Below, piece after piece: positions 25,081 through 33,827 of a DNA stretch of 64,000 bases. Made by a program: the position numbers and the translations under genes. Origin of the DNA: Pseudomonas sp. ERMR1:02 (GTDB lineage: Bacteria > Pseudomonadota > Gammaproteobacteria > Pseudomonadales > Pseudomonadaceae); assembly GCF_002277815.1 (NCBI RefSeq), contig NZ_NKJI01000004.1:372001-436000 (forward strand). Reading direction: 5' to 3'. How positions within the stretch are numbered: position 1 is the first letter of the stretch; every line of letters starts with the position of its first letter. The notes beneath the pieces are model-generated. The model saw only the letters and a list, made by a program, of their open reading frames with translations, was not told the origin of the DNA and did no database searches.

Positions 25081-25165
25081 GAGCGAGGCTTGCCCGCGAG
25101 GGGAGCTCCGTGGTGTATCAGTGAGTAGGCGTCATCGTTCTTCGCGGGCAAGCCTCGCTCCTACA
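25076..25165. repeat. REPIN 10, overlapping the lhr stop codon
   Basis: Inverted pair of the GGAGCGAGGCTTGCCCGCG type. The first arm starts inside lhr, supplying its TAG stop codon (CTG-TAG-GAG). Confidence 0.9.
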
Positions 25166-25260
25166 AAAAAGCGTTGTTCAACAAACCGTCCGTACCGCCG
25201 TCGAAACTTTCATCGCCATCTCACAGTCAGCAAAAGATGGGCACGCGAGCGGGAGGCGAC

Positions 25261-26187
25261 ATGGCGGCAATTCACATTGGTATTTCAGGTTGGCGCTACT
25301 TACCCTGGCGCGGGGATTTCTACCCTAAGGGGTTGCCCCAGAAATGCGAGTTGCAATTCGCGTCACGGGCGGTCAACAGCATCGAAATCAATGGATCGTT
25401 TTACGCCCTGCAACGGCCCGACCGCTATGCACGCTGGTACATCGAGACCCCGGAACACTTTGTGTTCAGCGTCAAAGCCCCGCGCTTCATTACCCACATC
25501 AAACGTCTGCGCGACATCCACAAACCCATGGCGAATTTCTTTGCCTCCGGGGTTCTGGAACTCAAGGAAAAACTCGGCCCGATCCTCTGGCAGTTCCCGC
25601 CCAACTTCAAATTCGATGCCGAACTGTTCGAGACCTTTCTTGAACAATTGCCACACGACACTGAACAGGCTGCCGCCCTCGCCCGTCAGCACGACTCTCA
25701 CGTTAACGGCCACGCCAGCCTGAAGGCATACAAGAAAAAAACCTTGCGCCATGCCGTGGAAATCCGCCACGACAGCTTCATCGACCCGGCCTTTGTCCGC
25801 CTGCTCAAACGCTACAACACGGCGCTGGTTATCGCCGACACCGCCGGTAAATGGCCCTATCGCGAAGACATCACCAGCGACTTCGTCTACCTGCGCCTGC
25901 ACGGCGCGGAAGAACTTTACGCCAGCGGTTACACGCCGCAGGCACTGCAACGCTGGGGTGATCGGATCGAGGCCTGGCATCACGGACGGCAACCGAGTGA
26001 TCCACTGCTGATCGCCCCCCGGCAGAAACCCAGAGCGCGCAAATCCCGCGAAGTGTTTTGCTATTTCGATAACGACATCAAGGTCCGCGCGCCTTTCGAT
26101 GCGCGCCGTCTGCTGGAGCGTTTCGAACTCGACCAAAACCTGGTCACCACCCCCGGTGAGCCCGTTGCCGAAGGTGCGCTGGCATGA
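25261..26187 (+). CDS. DUF72 family protein (YecE-like)
   Basis: A 308-residue TIM-barrel-like DUF72 protein. Hallmarks are [20 protein letters not shown] at the start, [43 protein letters not shown], the AVEIRHDSF motif and [11 protein letters not shown] 25261 has GGGAGG just upstream; an ATG eight codons earlier lacks this. The family has no established biochemical role. It overlaps the following ybhP-like gene by 4 bases (ATGA), so it belongs to the same operon as the phospholipid genes. Confidence 0.85.
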   Translation: MAAIHIGISGWRYLPWRGDFYPKGLPQKCELQFASRAVNSIEINGSFYALQRPDRYARWYIETPEHFVFSVKAPRFITHIKRLRDIHKPMANFFASGVLELKEKLGPILWQFPPNFKFDAELFETFLEQLPHDTEQAAALARQHDSHVNGHASLKAYKKKTLRHAVEIRHDSFIDPAFVRLLKRYNTALVIADTAGKWPYREDITSDFVYLRLHGAEELYASGYTPQALQRWGDRIEAWHHGRQPSDPLLIAPRQKPRARKSREVFCYFDNDIKVRAPFDARRLLERFELDQNLVTTPGEPVAEGALA

Positions 26188-26981
26188 GCATTCGCGAACC
26201 GGTCGGCGTTACCGACGAGCAGGCCGCCATCGACACAATGGTGCACCGTTTCACGGTGCTGACGGTCAACACACACAAGGGTTTCACCGCGCTGAACCGG
26301 CGTTTCATCCTGCCGGAACTGCGTGAAGCCGTGCGCAGCATCTGCGCCGATGTGGTGTTTTTACAGGAAGTCCACGGCACCCACGAACAGCATCCAAAGC
26401 GCTACAACAACTGGCCGGCGATCCCGCAATACGAATTCCTCGCCGACACCCTGTGGCCGCAGTTCGCCTACGGACGCAACGCGGTCTATCCGGCGGGCGA
26501 CCACGGCAACGCGCTGCTGTCGAAATTCCAGATCGTGCGGCACGACAACCTCGACGTGTCCATCAGCGGACACGAGAACCGCGGCATCTTGCATTGCGTA
26601 TTACGCCTGCCCGGCGAAGGTCCGCAGGTGCATGCGATTTGCGTCCATCTGGGCCTGCGCGAAACCCACCGCAATGAACAACTCAGCCTGCTCGCCCGTC
26701 GCCTGGAGGAGCTGCCAAACGACGCGCCAGTGATCGTCGCCGGGGACTTCAACGACTGGCGCCAGCGCGCCGATGCCCTGCTCAAGCCCTGCGGGCTGCG
26801 CGAAGTGTTCGCCGAGCATCACGGCAAGCCGGCGCGTAGTTTTCCCGCCCGGTTGCCGGCGCTGCGTCTTGACCGCATCTACGTGCGCAACCTCAAGGCC
26901 AGTCGCCCACAAGTGCTGACGACCCGGCCCTGGTCACACCTTTCGGACCACGTGCCGCTGTCGGTGGAGATCGAACTATGA
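26184..26981 (+). CDS. ybhP: Endonuclease/exonuclease/phosphatase family protein, YbhP-like
   Basis: A 265-residue protein with the EEP fold: LTVNTHKGF (metal Asn), FLQEV (catalytic Glu), [19 protein letters not shown] (His), the [15 protein letters not shown] segment (Asp/Asn) and [10 protein letters not shown] (catalytic His). No signal peptide is evident. Gene order DUF72-ybhP-clsB-ybhN mirrors ybhP-ybhO-ybhN in E. coli, suggesting a job linked to cardiolipin or its precursors, for example phosphodiester or phosphate hydrolysis. It overlaps clsB by 4 bases. The substrate is unknown. Confidence 0.87.
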   Translation: MSIREPVGVTDEQAAIDTMVHRFTVLTVNTHKGFTALNRRFILPELREAVRSICADVVFLQEVHGTHEQHPKRYNNWPAIPQYEFLADTLWPQFAYGRNAVYPAGDHGNALLSKFQIVRHDNLDVSISGHENRGILHCVLRLPGEGPQVHAICVHLGLRETHRNEQLSLLARRLEELPNDAPVIVAGDFNDWRQRADALLKPCGLREVFAEHHGKPARSFPARLPALRLDRIYVRNLKASRPQVLTTRPWSHLSDHVPLSVEIEL

Positions 26982-28270
26982 GCACCCCGCCGATGGAAAA
27001 AGCCACCGTGGAACAGATTGCCGCGTCGCCGACGAGCGAACCCGCAGCGGTCGACGTCGAGTACCGCTGGCAAGGGAGCAACCGCGTCGAACTGCTGGAA
27101 AACGGCGAGGCATATTTCCCCCGGGTGTTCGAAGCCATGCGCCAGGCCAAAACCGAGATCCTGCTGGAAACCTTCATTGTGTTCGAGGACAAGGTCGGCG
27201 AAGAGCTCAAAACCGTACTCATCGCCGCGGCGCGACGCGGTGTGCGCGTCACCGCCAGTTTTGATGGATTCGGTTGCGGCGAACTGAGCACCGATTATCT
27301 CTGCGCCCTCAGCGGTGCCGGTGTGCATTTGCAAATTTTCGACCCGGCGCCGAAGCGCCTGGGCATCCGCACCAACTGGTTCCGCCGTCTGCACCGCAAG
27401 ATTGTGGTGGTGGACGGGACCGTCGCCTTCATCGGCGGGATCAATTTTTCTGCCGACCATTTGGCCGATTTCGGGCCCGAGGCCAAGCAGGATTACTCGG
27501 TTGAAGTGCAAGGGCCGGCGGTGGCCGACATTCATCACTTTGCCCTGTTGCAATGCGGTCGCCCGGCGCGGGCCAAATATTGGTGGCAACGGCGTCGGCA
27601 GCGTCGGTCGCAAATGGCCTTCAATGACCACGACGGTCAGGTGCGCCTGGTGTACCGCGACAATGCCGAGCATTCGACCGACATCGAAGAGGTTTACCGG
27701 CAGGTGCTGCGCACTGCGCAACGGCGCATAGTCATCGCCAACGCCTACTTCTTTCCGGGCTACCGACTGCTGCGCGAGATCCGCAACGCCGCCCGTCGCG
27801 GGGTTGATGTGCGTCTGATTCTGCAAGGTCAGCCTGACATGCTGGTGGCCAAACTCGCCGCGCGCATGACCTACGACTACCTGCTCAAATCCGGAGTAAA
27901 GATCTACGAATATTGCGATCGCCCGCTGCACGGCAAGGTCGCGCTGGTGGACGAAGATTGGAGCACCGTGGGCTCCAGCAATCTCGACCCGTTGAGCCTG
28001 TCGATGAACCTTGAGGCCAACGTATTGATTCGTGATCGCAGCTTCAATCGGCGCCTGTTCGAGCGCCTCGAAGACCTCAGCGACAACCATTGCAAAGTCA
28101 TGTCGGTCGACAATGCTCCACGCGGGCGAATCTGGCACATGACCGTGGGTTTTCTAGTGTTCCACTTCCTGCGACATTGCCCGGCCTGGGGCGGTTGGTT
28201 GCCGGCGCATAAACCACGCCTGAAAGCATTCACCTCATCGGCCGGGAGCGATCAGGATGAGCCGCACTGA
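26978..28270 (+). CDS. clsB: Cardiolipin synthase B (phospholipase D family)
   Basis: A 430-residue PLD-superfamily enzyme with two HKD motifs, HRKIVVVD (residue ~138) and HGKVALVD (~313), each followed by the expected Gly-Ser/Gly and Asn residues ([16 protein letters not shown]). It transfers a phosphatidyl group to make cardiolipin from phosphatidylglycerol and, in E. coli ClsB, can also make phosphatidylglycerol. The length fits the ClsB class (about 413 aa). Near the C-terminus a hydrophobic stretch ([14 protein letters not shown]) could contact the membrane. It overlaps ybhN by 14 bases. Confidence 0.92.
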   Translation: MSTPPMEKATVEQIAASPTSEPAAVDVEYRWQGSNRVELLENGEAYFPRVFEAMRQAKTEILLETFIVFEDKVGEELKTVLIAAARRGVRVTASFDGFGCGELSTDYLCALSGAGVHLQIFDPAPKRLGIRTNWFRRLHRKIVVVDGTVAFIGGINFSADHLADFGPEAKQDYSVEVQGPAVADIHHFALLQCGRPARAKYWWQRRRQRRSQMAFNDHDGQVRLVYRDNAEHSTDIEEVYRQVLRTAQRRIVIANAYFFPGYRLLREIRNAARRGVDVRLILQGQPDMLVAKLAARMTYDYLLKSGVKIYEYCDRPLHGKVALVDEDWSTVGSSNLDPLSLSMNLEANVLIRDRSFNRRLFERLEDLSDNHCKVMSVDNAPRGRIWHMTVGFLVFHFLRHCPAWGGWLPAHKPRLKAFTSSAGSDQDEPH

Positions 28271-29243
28271 AGCACGCGCGACGTCCCACGCCGAGCACCC
28301 GGCCACATCCCGCCTGAACCGCTGGAAAAGACCGCTGACGATGCTGTTTTTTCTGGCGATGATTGTGCTGTTGAGCATGTTCGCGCAGCGCATTGAATGG
28401 GGCGAAGTGTTCGACACTCTGGCCGATTTCAAAGTGCGCACACTGTTTATCGCCTGCGGGCTGACCCTGATAAGTTTTCTGGTCTACGCCTGTTTCGACC
28501 TGATCGGCCGTACTTACATCCGCCAGGATCTGACGTGGAAACAGATCCTGCCGGTGGGGATCATCAGCTACGCCTTCAACCTCAACCTGAGCGCCTGGGT
28601 CGGCGGCATTGCCATGCGTTACCGGCTGTATTCGCGGCTCGGTGTGAGCAAAGGCAACATCGCGAAAATCCTCGGTCTTAGCCTTGCCACCAACTGGTTC
28701 GGCTACATGGTGATCGCCGGCGCGGTGTTCAGCAGCGGGCTGGTACGGATGCCGCCAGGCTGGAAACTGAGCAGCGACGCGCTGCAGGGTGTGGGCGTGT
28801 TGCTGTTGCTGGTGAGCGCGGGGTATCTCGCGGCCTGCCGATTTTCCAAGCGACGCGAGTGGGCAATTCGCGGCGTGGAAATCAACTTGCCGTCCTTGCG
28901 CATGGCGATCCTGCAACTGGCGCTCGGGGCGCTGAACTGGTCGTTGATGGCGGCGGTGATCTTCACCCTGCTGCCGAGTAAACTCGACTACCCATTGGTG
29001 CTTGGCGTGCTGCTGATCAGCGCCATCGCCGGGGTCATCACTCACATACCAGCGGGGATCGGCGTGCTTGAAGCGGTGTTCGTGGCGCTGCTGCAACATG
29101 AGGTGTCACGGGGGAGTCTGGTGGCGGGATTGCTGGCTTATCGGGCGATCTATTTCCTGTTGCCGCTGTTGATTACGCTGGTGATGTATCTGCTGGTGGA
29201 GGCCAAGGCCAAGTCGCTGCGGATCTCGAAAAAACCCAAGTGA
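28257..29243 (+). CDS. ybhN: YbhN-like integral membrane protein (lysylphosphatidylglycerol synthetase TM-domain family)
   Basis: A 328-residue membrane protein with about eight to nine helices after a charged N-terminal tail (~25 residues). One conserved loop is FNLNLSAWVGGIAMRYRLYS, and AGVITHIPAGIGVLEAVF is the typical AglD/MprF-like flippase-domain motif. It has no catalytic aminoacyl-transferase domain, so it is probably a lipid-translocating or accessory partner of ClsB. Its reading frame begins inside the last 14 bases of clsB, giving tight coupling. A REPIN follows after 24 bases. Confidence 0.87.
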   Translation: MSRTEARATSHAEHPATSRLNRWKRPLTMLFFLAMIVLLSMFAQRIEWGEVFDTLADFKVRTLFIACGLTLISFLVYACFDLIGRTYIRQDLTWKQILPVGIISYAFNLNLSAWVGGIAMRYRLYSRLGVSKGNIAKILGLSLATNWFGYMVIAGAVFSSGLVRMPPGWKLSSDALQGVGVLLLLVSAGYLAACRFSKRREWAIRGVEINLPSLRMAILQLALGALNWSLMAAVIFTLLPSKLDYPLVLGVLLISAIAGVITHIPAGIGVLEAVFVALLQHEVSRGSLVAGLLAYRAIYFLLPLLITLVMYLLVEAKAKSLRISKKPK

Positions 29244-29266
29244 TTTGTGGTGTCTTTGAGAATGCC

Positions 29267-29356
29267 ATCGCGGGCAAGCCCGCTCCCACAGGATTTCTGG
29301 TGTTAACAGATATTGCGTTCACCACTGATCACTGTGGGAGCGGGCTTGCTCGCGAA
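29267..29356. repeat. REPIN 11 between convergent ybhN and the hydrolase gene
   Basis: Inverted arms of a GGAGCGGGCTTGCTCGCGAA copy and a TCGCGGGCAAGCCCGCTCC copy around about 40 bases. It is located between two converging genes. Confidence 0.9.
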
Positions 29357-29379
29357 GACGTCCGCGAGAACATCACAAA

Positions 29380-30138
29380 TCACTTGGACTGAATAATGCT
29401 CAACCGCTCACCCACCACCATCTCCGTGATCCAGTCCACCAGGATCGAGGTGTACGCCTGCTGTGAAACGGGATCGCTCAGCGCATGATCAGCACCGTCA
29501 ATAATGCGGTGCGTCAGCGAGTGGGTCTGCTGACATGCCGCGCGGTAACTCATGATGGTCGCGTGGGGCACGTATTCATCGGTTTCTGACTGCACCAGCA
29601 GCACATCCCCGGTAAATTGCGAGCAGGCATGCAGCGCCCGGTTGCTGTCAGCGCGCACCAGTGTGCTGCGGTAATCGCGCAAGTCGAGTTTGTCCAGATC
29701 ACGCTTGGGGGTGTGCCATTGATCGTCGCGATACAGCGCCGGCACTCGCAGCGCCAGCCAGCGCACCGGGCGCAGCGACGTGAGGATCGAGGCCAGGTAA
29801 CCGCCGTAGCTGGTGCCGACGACGGCGATCGCCGAAGTATCGAGCGCCGGGTGAGAAAGCAAGCGGTCATAGGCCGCCAGCAGATCGCGCAGGTTATCTT
29901 CGCGAGTTACCCGGGTCAGCGAAATACCGGTGCCGCCCGTGTGACCGCGCAGGTCGAAGGTCAGGCACACGCAACCCAGCCCGGCGATGCCTTTGGCCCG
30001 CTCCAGGTCCCGCTCCTGACTGCCGCCCCAGCCGTGCACGAACAACACGCCGGGGACTTTCGATTTAGGACTGAGAAACGTCCCGCTCATCTGTTCATCG
30101 TCGATGTCGATTTGAATGCTTTCGCTTCTAGTCGTCAT
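29380..30138 (-). CDS. Alpha/beta hydrolase
   Basis: A 252-residue soluble hydrolase. The oxyanion motif VLFVHGWGGSQ is followed by the nucleophile elbow VVGTSYGGYL (Ser in GTSYGG), an acid at QSETDEYVP and a catalytic His at DGADHALSD, giving a complete Ser-Asp-His triad. The fold is closest to dienelactone-hydrolase/acyl-peptidase-type esterases acting on small esters or peptides. Its start overlaps the end of the DUF3182 gene by 11 bases, so it is translated from the same mRNA. Substrate unknown. Confidence 0.85.
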   Translation of the reverse strand: MTTRSESIQIDIDDEQMSGTFLSPKSKVPGVLFVHGWGGSQERDLERAKGIAGLGCVCLTFDLRGHTGGTGISLTRVTREDNLRDLLAAYDRLLSHPALDTSAIAVVGTSYGGYLASILTSLRPVRWLALRVPALYRDDQWHTPKRDLDKLDLRDYRSTLVRADSNRALHACSQFTGDVLLVQSETDEYVPHATIMSYRAACQQTHSLTHRIIDGADHALSDPVSQQAYTSILVDWITEMVVGERLSIIQSK

Positions 30139-31237
30139 AGGATTTGACCGTTACGTACTTGAGTAGGAAGTCACTGTTTTCCGCCGGCCCGCGATACACC
30201 TCAATGGCGTCCGCCGGCAGCGGCTGATCGATGTAGGTTTCAACCGAAGACACGCGAATCGCGCGCATCTGCGGGTCGTTGACGAAGCTCTGCAAGGCAG
30301 CCACTTCGGCACTGCTGGCCCCCCCCATGCGCCACGATTGTTCAAGCACGCCGCTGCATTGTTTGCCATCGCTGGCCAACCCCTGGGCGATGTCGTAGTT
30401 GCGCCGCGATGCATAGAACCCGGGATAGGCTTCATCCGCAGCGCTGTCGAACACCTGCGCCTGCGTGATCGCCAGCCGCACGTCGTCCGGCAAGTCCAGC
30501 GCCAACAGATCATCGTAGCCACCCTGCACCACCAGCAGGTTGGAGCCGCCATAGACTTCTTCGCCCTGGGCGTCTTTGGTCAAGTATTGATCACCGCAAT
30601 AACTCAGCACCCTGTCGCCGATGAAACTCTGACCGACGCTGTGGGTGATCACCTGATCCAGGTCCTGTTCCAGCACAACACCTTCAGTAAACACGGTCTT
30701 GGCCTCGGGTCGGGCGAGGATTTCGTCGAACTGGTCGAGGCTTTTGATCACTTCCTGACCGCGACCGGCACAGGCGTGAATCGGCTTGAGACGGATCGGC
30801 CCCTTGTAGAGCAGATGCTCCGCCGCTGGCCGCGCATCATCGAGGGAAAACACGCTCAGGCCGTCAAGCACGACACTGCGCACCCGTTCGGAAAAAAGCG
30901 GTGCCCAGCCTAGCGGCGCATGGGCATGTCGGTTCAGCAACCCGTGACTAATGGCTTTGGTGCAGATGAAGTCATGCTCGACGTAACCGCCCCACAAATC
31001 CTCAGGCCCCTTGACCCCCAGTTGCCGGGCGGCTGCAGCGCCTACCAGCGTTTGGGTAGGAAGCAGATAAAGATCTCGACCGCGATGCTGCTCCGGGTCG
31101 TAACGGCCGCCAAACTTGAATCCGAGGATCTGCGCCAGCCACTTGGCCAGCGCGCAATTGGTTTCGACTTCATGCAACGGCGCTTCGGGGCGCACCGAAT
31201 GGGCGACCACCAGTTTCTTGCGGTTTGTTGGGGTCAT
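30128..31237 (-). CDS. DUF3182 family protein (possible ATP-grasp fold)
   Basis: A 369-residue cytoplasmic protein of a family without assigned function. Some segments resemble ATP-grasp enzymes: IRLKPIHACAGRGQEVIKS could be the Lys plus Gly-rich lid, GVVLEQDLDQVITHSVG the acidic adenine-contact strand, and RMGGASSAE a late loop. If so, it might ligate a carboxylate to an amine. The ATG at 31237 follows an AGGGGA ribosome site which is part of a strong 5' hairpin. It is followed directly by an alpha/beta hydrolase in the same transcript. The fold assignment is my inference only. Confidence 0.8.
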   Translation of the reverse strand: MTPTNRKKLVVAHSVRPEAPLHEVETNCALAKWLAQILGFKFGGRYDPEQHRGRDLYLLPTQTLVGAAAARQLGVKGPEDLWGGYVEHDFICTKAISHGLLNRHAHAPLGWAPLFSERVRSVVLDGLSVFSLDDARPAAEHLLYKGPIRLKPIHACAGRGQEVIKSLDQFDEILARPEAKTVFTEGVVLEQDLDQVITHSVGQSFIGDRVLSYCGDQYLTKDAQGEEVYGGSNLLVVQGGYDDLLALDLPDDVRLAITQAQVFDSAADEAYPGFYASRRNYDIAQGLASDGKQCSGVLEQSWRMGGASSAEVAALQSFVNDPQMRAIRVSSVETYIDQPLPADAIEVYRGPAENSDFLLKYVTVKSYDD

Positions 31238-31281
31238 GCATCCCCTTCAATGACGCTAGATGAATGTGGTTGAAGGGGTGC
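31238..31281 (-). promoter_or_regulatory. 5' hairpin hiding the ribosome-binding site of the DUF3182 gene
   Basis: Just before the start codon, the strand read by the ribosome has CACCCCTTCAA pairing with TTGAAGGGG plus ATGC, about 12 pairs with one bulged A and a 19-base loop. The right arm contains the GGGGA ribosome-binding sequence, and the start codon follows at once (31235-31237). This would block translation unless melted or bound. Confidence 0.55.
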
Positions 31282-31428
31282 AGGGATTAGGCCAAGCGAG
31301 TCTGACCAGCAATTGTATTCAAATCAGCTTGTTGTACGAATGGTGATGGCATGAAGCCTCCTTGATTCTGCACGAGGCCTCTCAAAACTCCGGCATTTTG
31401 CACGACTCAAAGCTTTGCACAGATCTAA

Positions 31429-31512
31429 TGTGGAGCGGGCTTGCTCGCGAATGCGGTGTATCACTCAGCATTAATGTGACTGAAAGATTGCATTCGCGAG
31501 CCCGCTCCCACA
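31429..31512. repeat. REPIN 12 (slightly degraded) downstream of the GlxA-like regulator
   Basis: Inverted pair of the GGAGCGGGCTTGCTCGCGAA type. One G is missing in the left arm (TGTGGAGC), and the right arm lacks the CAAG of GAGCAAGCCC. Pairing remains good in most of the stem. Confidence 0.85.
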
Positions 31513-31532
31513 TTTGGTCTCTGTTGATGCTC

Positions 31533-32524
31533 CTATCGCGCCACTGCTGCCGGCGTCACCCCAAACCTGGTCCGGTAATCACTCGGCGCCAGCCCGGTGA
31601 TTTTCTTGAATGTCGAGCGAAACGCCCCTGGGTCCTGATAGCCCACGGTCCAGGCAATGTGATCGATGGTGCCGTTGGTGAACTCGAGCATTTCCCGGGC
31701 CTTGCCGACACGTAGGTGCTGGCAATACTCCGTGGGTTTGAGCCCGGTCGCCGCACGGAAGCGGCGCAGGAACGTGCGTTCCTCCAAGCCCGCCCGATCG
31801 GCCATTGCTGTCAGCGAAACATCGGTGGCCCCGGTGCTTTGCAGCCAGTGCTGCACCTTGAGAATCGATGCATCGCCATGGCTGAGGATCGGCGCGAAGT
31901 TGCTGCCGCACTCGCTGGCGCTGTCGCTGTGCTCCACCACCAGAAAACGCGCGGTGCCGGCGGCGATGCTCGGTCCCAGCAGGCGATTCACCAGGCGCAA
32001 ACCCAGTTCAGACCAGGCCATCAGTCCGGCGGTGGTAATCAGGTCGCCATCATCGACGATGGGCGTATCGGCCTTGAGCTTGATCGCCGGATAACGTTCG
32101 GCGAAAGTTCTGGCCGAAGTCCAGTGGGTGGTAGCGCTGCGGCCGTCGAGCAGTCCGCTTTCGGCCAATAGAAGCGAACCCACGCAGACTCCGCCGAGGG
32201 TCGCGCCGCTGGCGTGTTGTTGGCGAAGCCAGTGAAGCAGCGCTTGGGTTGCCTGGCCTTCGGAAAACCCGGCAAGCGATGGCGGAATCAGAACTGCCAC
32301 CAATGCACCGTTCGTAGCGGGATGGCTGTCGTAGACCCGAACGGGCGGCTGTTCGCCATCGACCTGCCAATGACTCACGCGCAATAACGGCAAATGCGCA
32401 GCCTGATGTTCGGCGGCAATCCGGTTGGCCACCCGAACAGGTCAGTCAAACCATGCACCGCCGCCATCTGCGCGCCGGGATAGATCAACACGCCCAGTTC
32501 AGCGATTGCCCTTTGTGCATCCAT
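31533..32524 (-). CDS. GlxA family transcriptional regulator (DJ-1/PfpI plus AraC HTH), frameshifted as given
   Basis: An AraC-family regulator with an N-terminal DJ-1/PfpI (amidotransferase-like) domain. The N-terminal start (MDAQRAIAELGVLIYPGAQM) and the rest (ANRIAAEHQ onward) lie in different frames, joined at about 32432-32436, where the coding strand reads TTCGGGTGG and TTCCGGGTGG would restore DLFRVANRIAA. With that base the protein is 330 aa: ligand-binding domain (VCVGSLLLAESG), then two C-terminal HTH motifs (VSLTAMADRAGLEERTFLRR, VGYQDPGAFRSTF). The start ATG 32524 has AAGGGGGA upstream. It is divergent from the isochorismatase-family gene and probably regulates it (inferred). Confidence 0.82.
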
Positions 32525-32626
32525 TGTCAGTTTTCCCCCTTCTATTGTCGGTGCGGCCAATCCCCGGACGGCCCGCCAGAACCAATACTTCATTCCACAC
32601 CCAAACCGCACTTCGAGGAAACAGTC

Positions 32627-33178
32627 ATGGCCAAGAAAGCACTCATCGTAGTTGATATCCAAAACGACTACTTCCCCCAAGGCAAGTGGCCGCTGGTCGG
32701 CGCCGATGCCGCCGCGGACAACGCAGTCCGCCTGCTCAGGGCCTTCCGCGAGGCCGGTGATTCAGTAGTGCACATCCGTCACGAGTTCACTTCCGACGCA
32801 GCACCTTTCTTCACCCCCGGCTCCGAAGGTGCGAAGCAGCACCCCAAAGTCGTCAACCTGAGCAACGAGCCGGTGGTGCTCAAGCACTTCGTCAACTCGT
32901 TCCGCGAAACCGAACTGCAATCGATCCTCGACGAGCAAGGCATCAAGGAGCTGGTGGTCGTCGGCAGCATGAGTCACATGTGCGTCGATGGTATTTCCCG
33001 CGCCGCCAACGACCTTGGCTACAGCGTCACAGTGATCCACGACGCCTGTGCCTCCCGTGACCTGGAGTTCAACGGCCTGACCGTTCCGGCGGCCCACGTG
33101 CATGCGGCGTTCATGTCGGCATTGGGTTTTGCCTACGCCAACGTGGTATCCACTGACGAGTTTCTCGCGGTCAACTGA
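32627..33178 (+). CDS. Isochorismatase-family cysteine hydrolase
   Basis: A 183-residue hydrolase with the family catalytic set: Asp in IVVDIQNDYF, Lys in NLSNEPVVLKHFVNSF and Cys in VGSMSHMCVDGISR, with the following cis-peptide and DACASRD. Members act on nicotinamide, isochorismate or other carboxamides. This one lacks an obvious nicotinamidase-specific metal site, so the substrate is open. ATG 32627 has GAGGAA upstream. It is intact, divergent from the GlxA-like regulator, and followed by a strong terminator. Confidence 0.87.
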   Translation: MAKKALIVVDIQNDYFPQGKWPLVGADAAADNAVRLLRAFREAGDSVVHIRHEFTSDAAPFFTPGSEGAKQHPKVVNLSNEPVVLKHFVNSFRETELQSILDEQGIKELVVVGSMSHMCVDGISRAANDLGYSVTVIHDACASRDLEFNGLTVPAAHVHAAFMSALGFAYANVVSTDEFLAVN

Positions 33179-33237
33179 CAACGAGCAGGATGCGGATAAT
33201 TGGCGTTTGCCAAGAGCTGATCGAAACCCGGAAACGC

Positions 33238-33274
33238 AAAAGGCCCGCAACGATCAATCGTTACGGGCCTTTTT
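33238..33274. terminator. Bidirectional rho-independent terminator
   Basis: AAAAGGCCCG pairs with CGGGCCTTTT, continued by AACGAT/ATCGTT with one mismatch. Each side has a T-run in its own direction. It ends both the rightward isochorismatase gene and the leftward ssb transcript. Confidence 0.9.
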
Positions 33275-33297
33275 ATGCCGTTCGGGAAAGCAGATGC

Positions 33298-33818
33298 TTA
33301 GAACGGAATATCGTCATCAAAGCTGTCGAAGTCCGGAGCCGGCTGCGGAGCGGCCTGCTGTGGAGCCGGGCGCGACTGTTGCGGTGCCGACTGCTGTGGA
33401 CGCGGAGCCTGCTGACGTGGAGCCGGGGCGGACTGCTGGTAGTTGTTGCCCCGCCTTGCTGGTCGCCCTGCTGTGGACGGCCGCCCAGCAGTTGCATGGT
33501 GCCTTGCATGTCGACCACGATTTCGGTGGTGTAACGCTTGATGCCGTCTTTTTCCCACTCGCGGGTCTGCAGCTTGCCTTCGATGTAGACCTGCGAACCT
33601 TTACGCAGGTATTCGCCGGCGATTTCGGCAACTTTGCCAAACATCGACACACGGTGCCATTCAGTCTTTTCGACTTTCTGACCGGTTTGCTTGTCGGTCC
33701 ACTGTTCACTGGTCGCCAGACTCAGGTTGGTCACGGCGTTGCCGTTGGGCAGGTAGCGAACTTCAGGATCCTGGCCACAAGTGCCGACCAATATGACTTT
33801 GTTAACCCCACGGGCCAT
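33298..33818 (-). CDS. ssb: Single-stranded DNA-binding protein, frameshifted as given
   Basis: SSB coats single-stranded DNA. The OB-fold (residues ~1-105) is perfect: [56 protein letters not shown]. After QQGDQQGG the frame is lost at a CCCC run (33449-33452, plus strand). The correct Gln/Pro-rich tail and the acidic tip FDDDIPF that binds partner proteins lie in another frame. One extra base would give 173 aa. Because ssb is essential, sequence error is likely. It lies 9 bases downstream of the yajR-like gene, probably as one transcript. Confidence 0.93.
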
Positions 33819-33827
33819 TACGTTCTC

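Noticed and set aside
31533..32524. Deliberate programmed frameshift in the regulator gene
   Set aside because: No slippery heptamer or downstream structure fits, and the same fault type recurs in four neighbouring genes.
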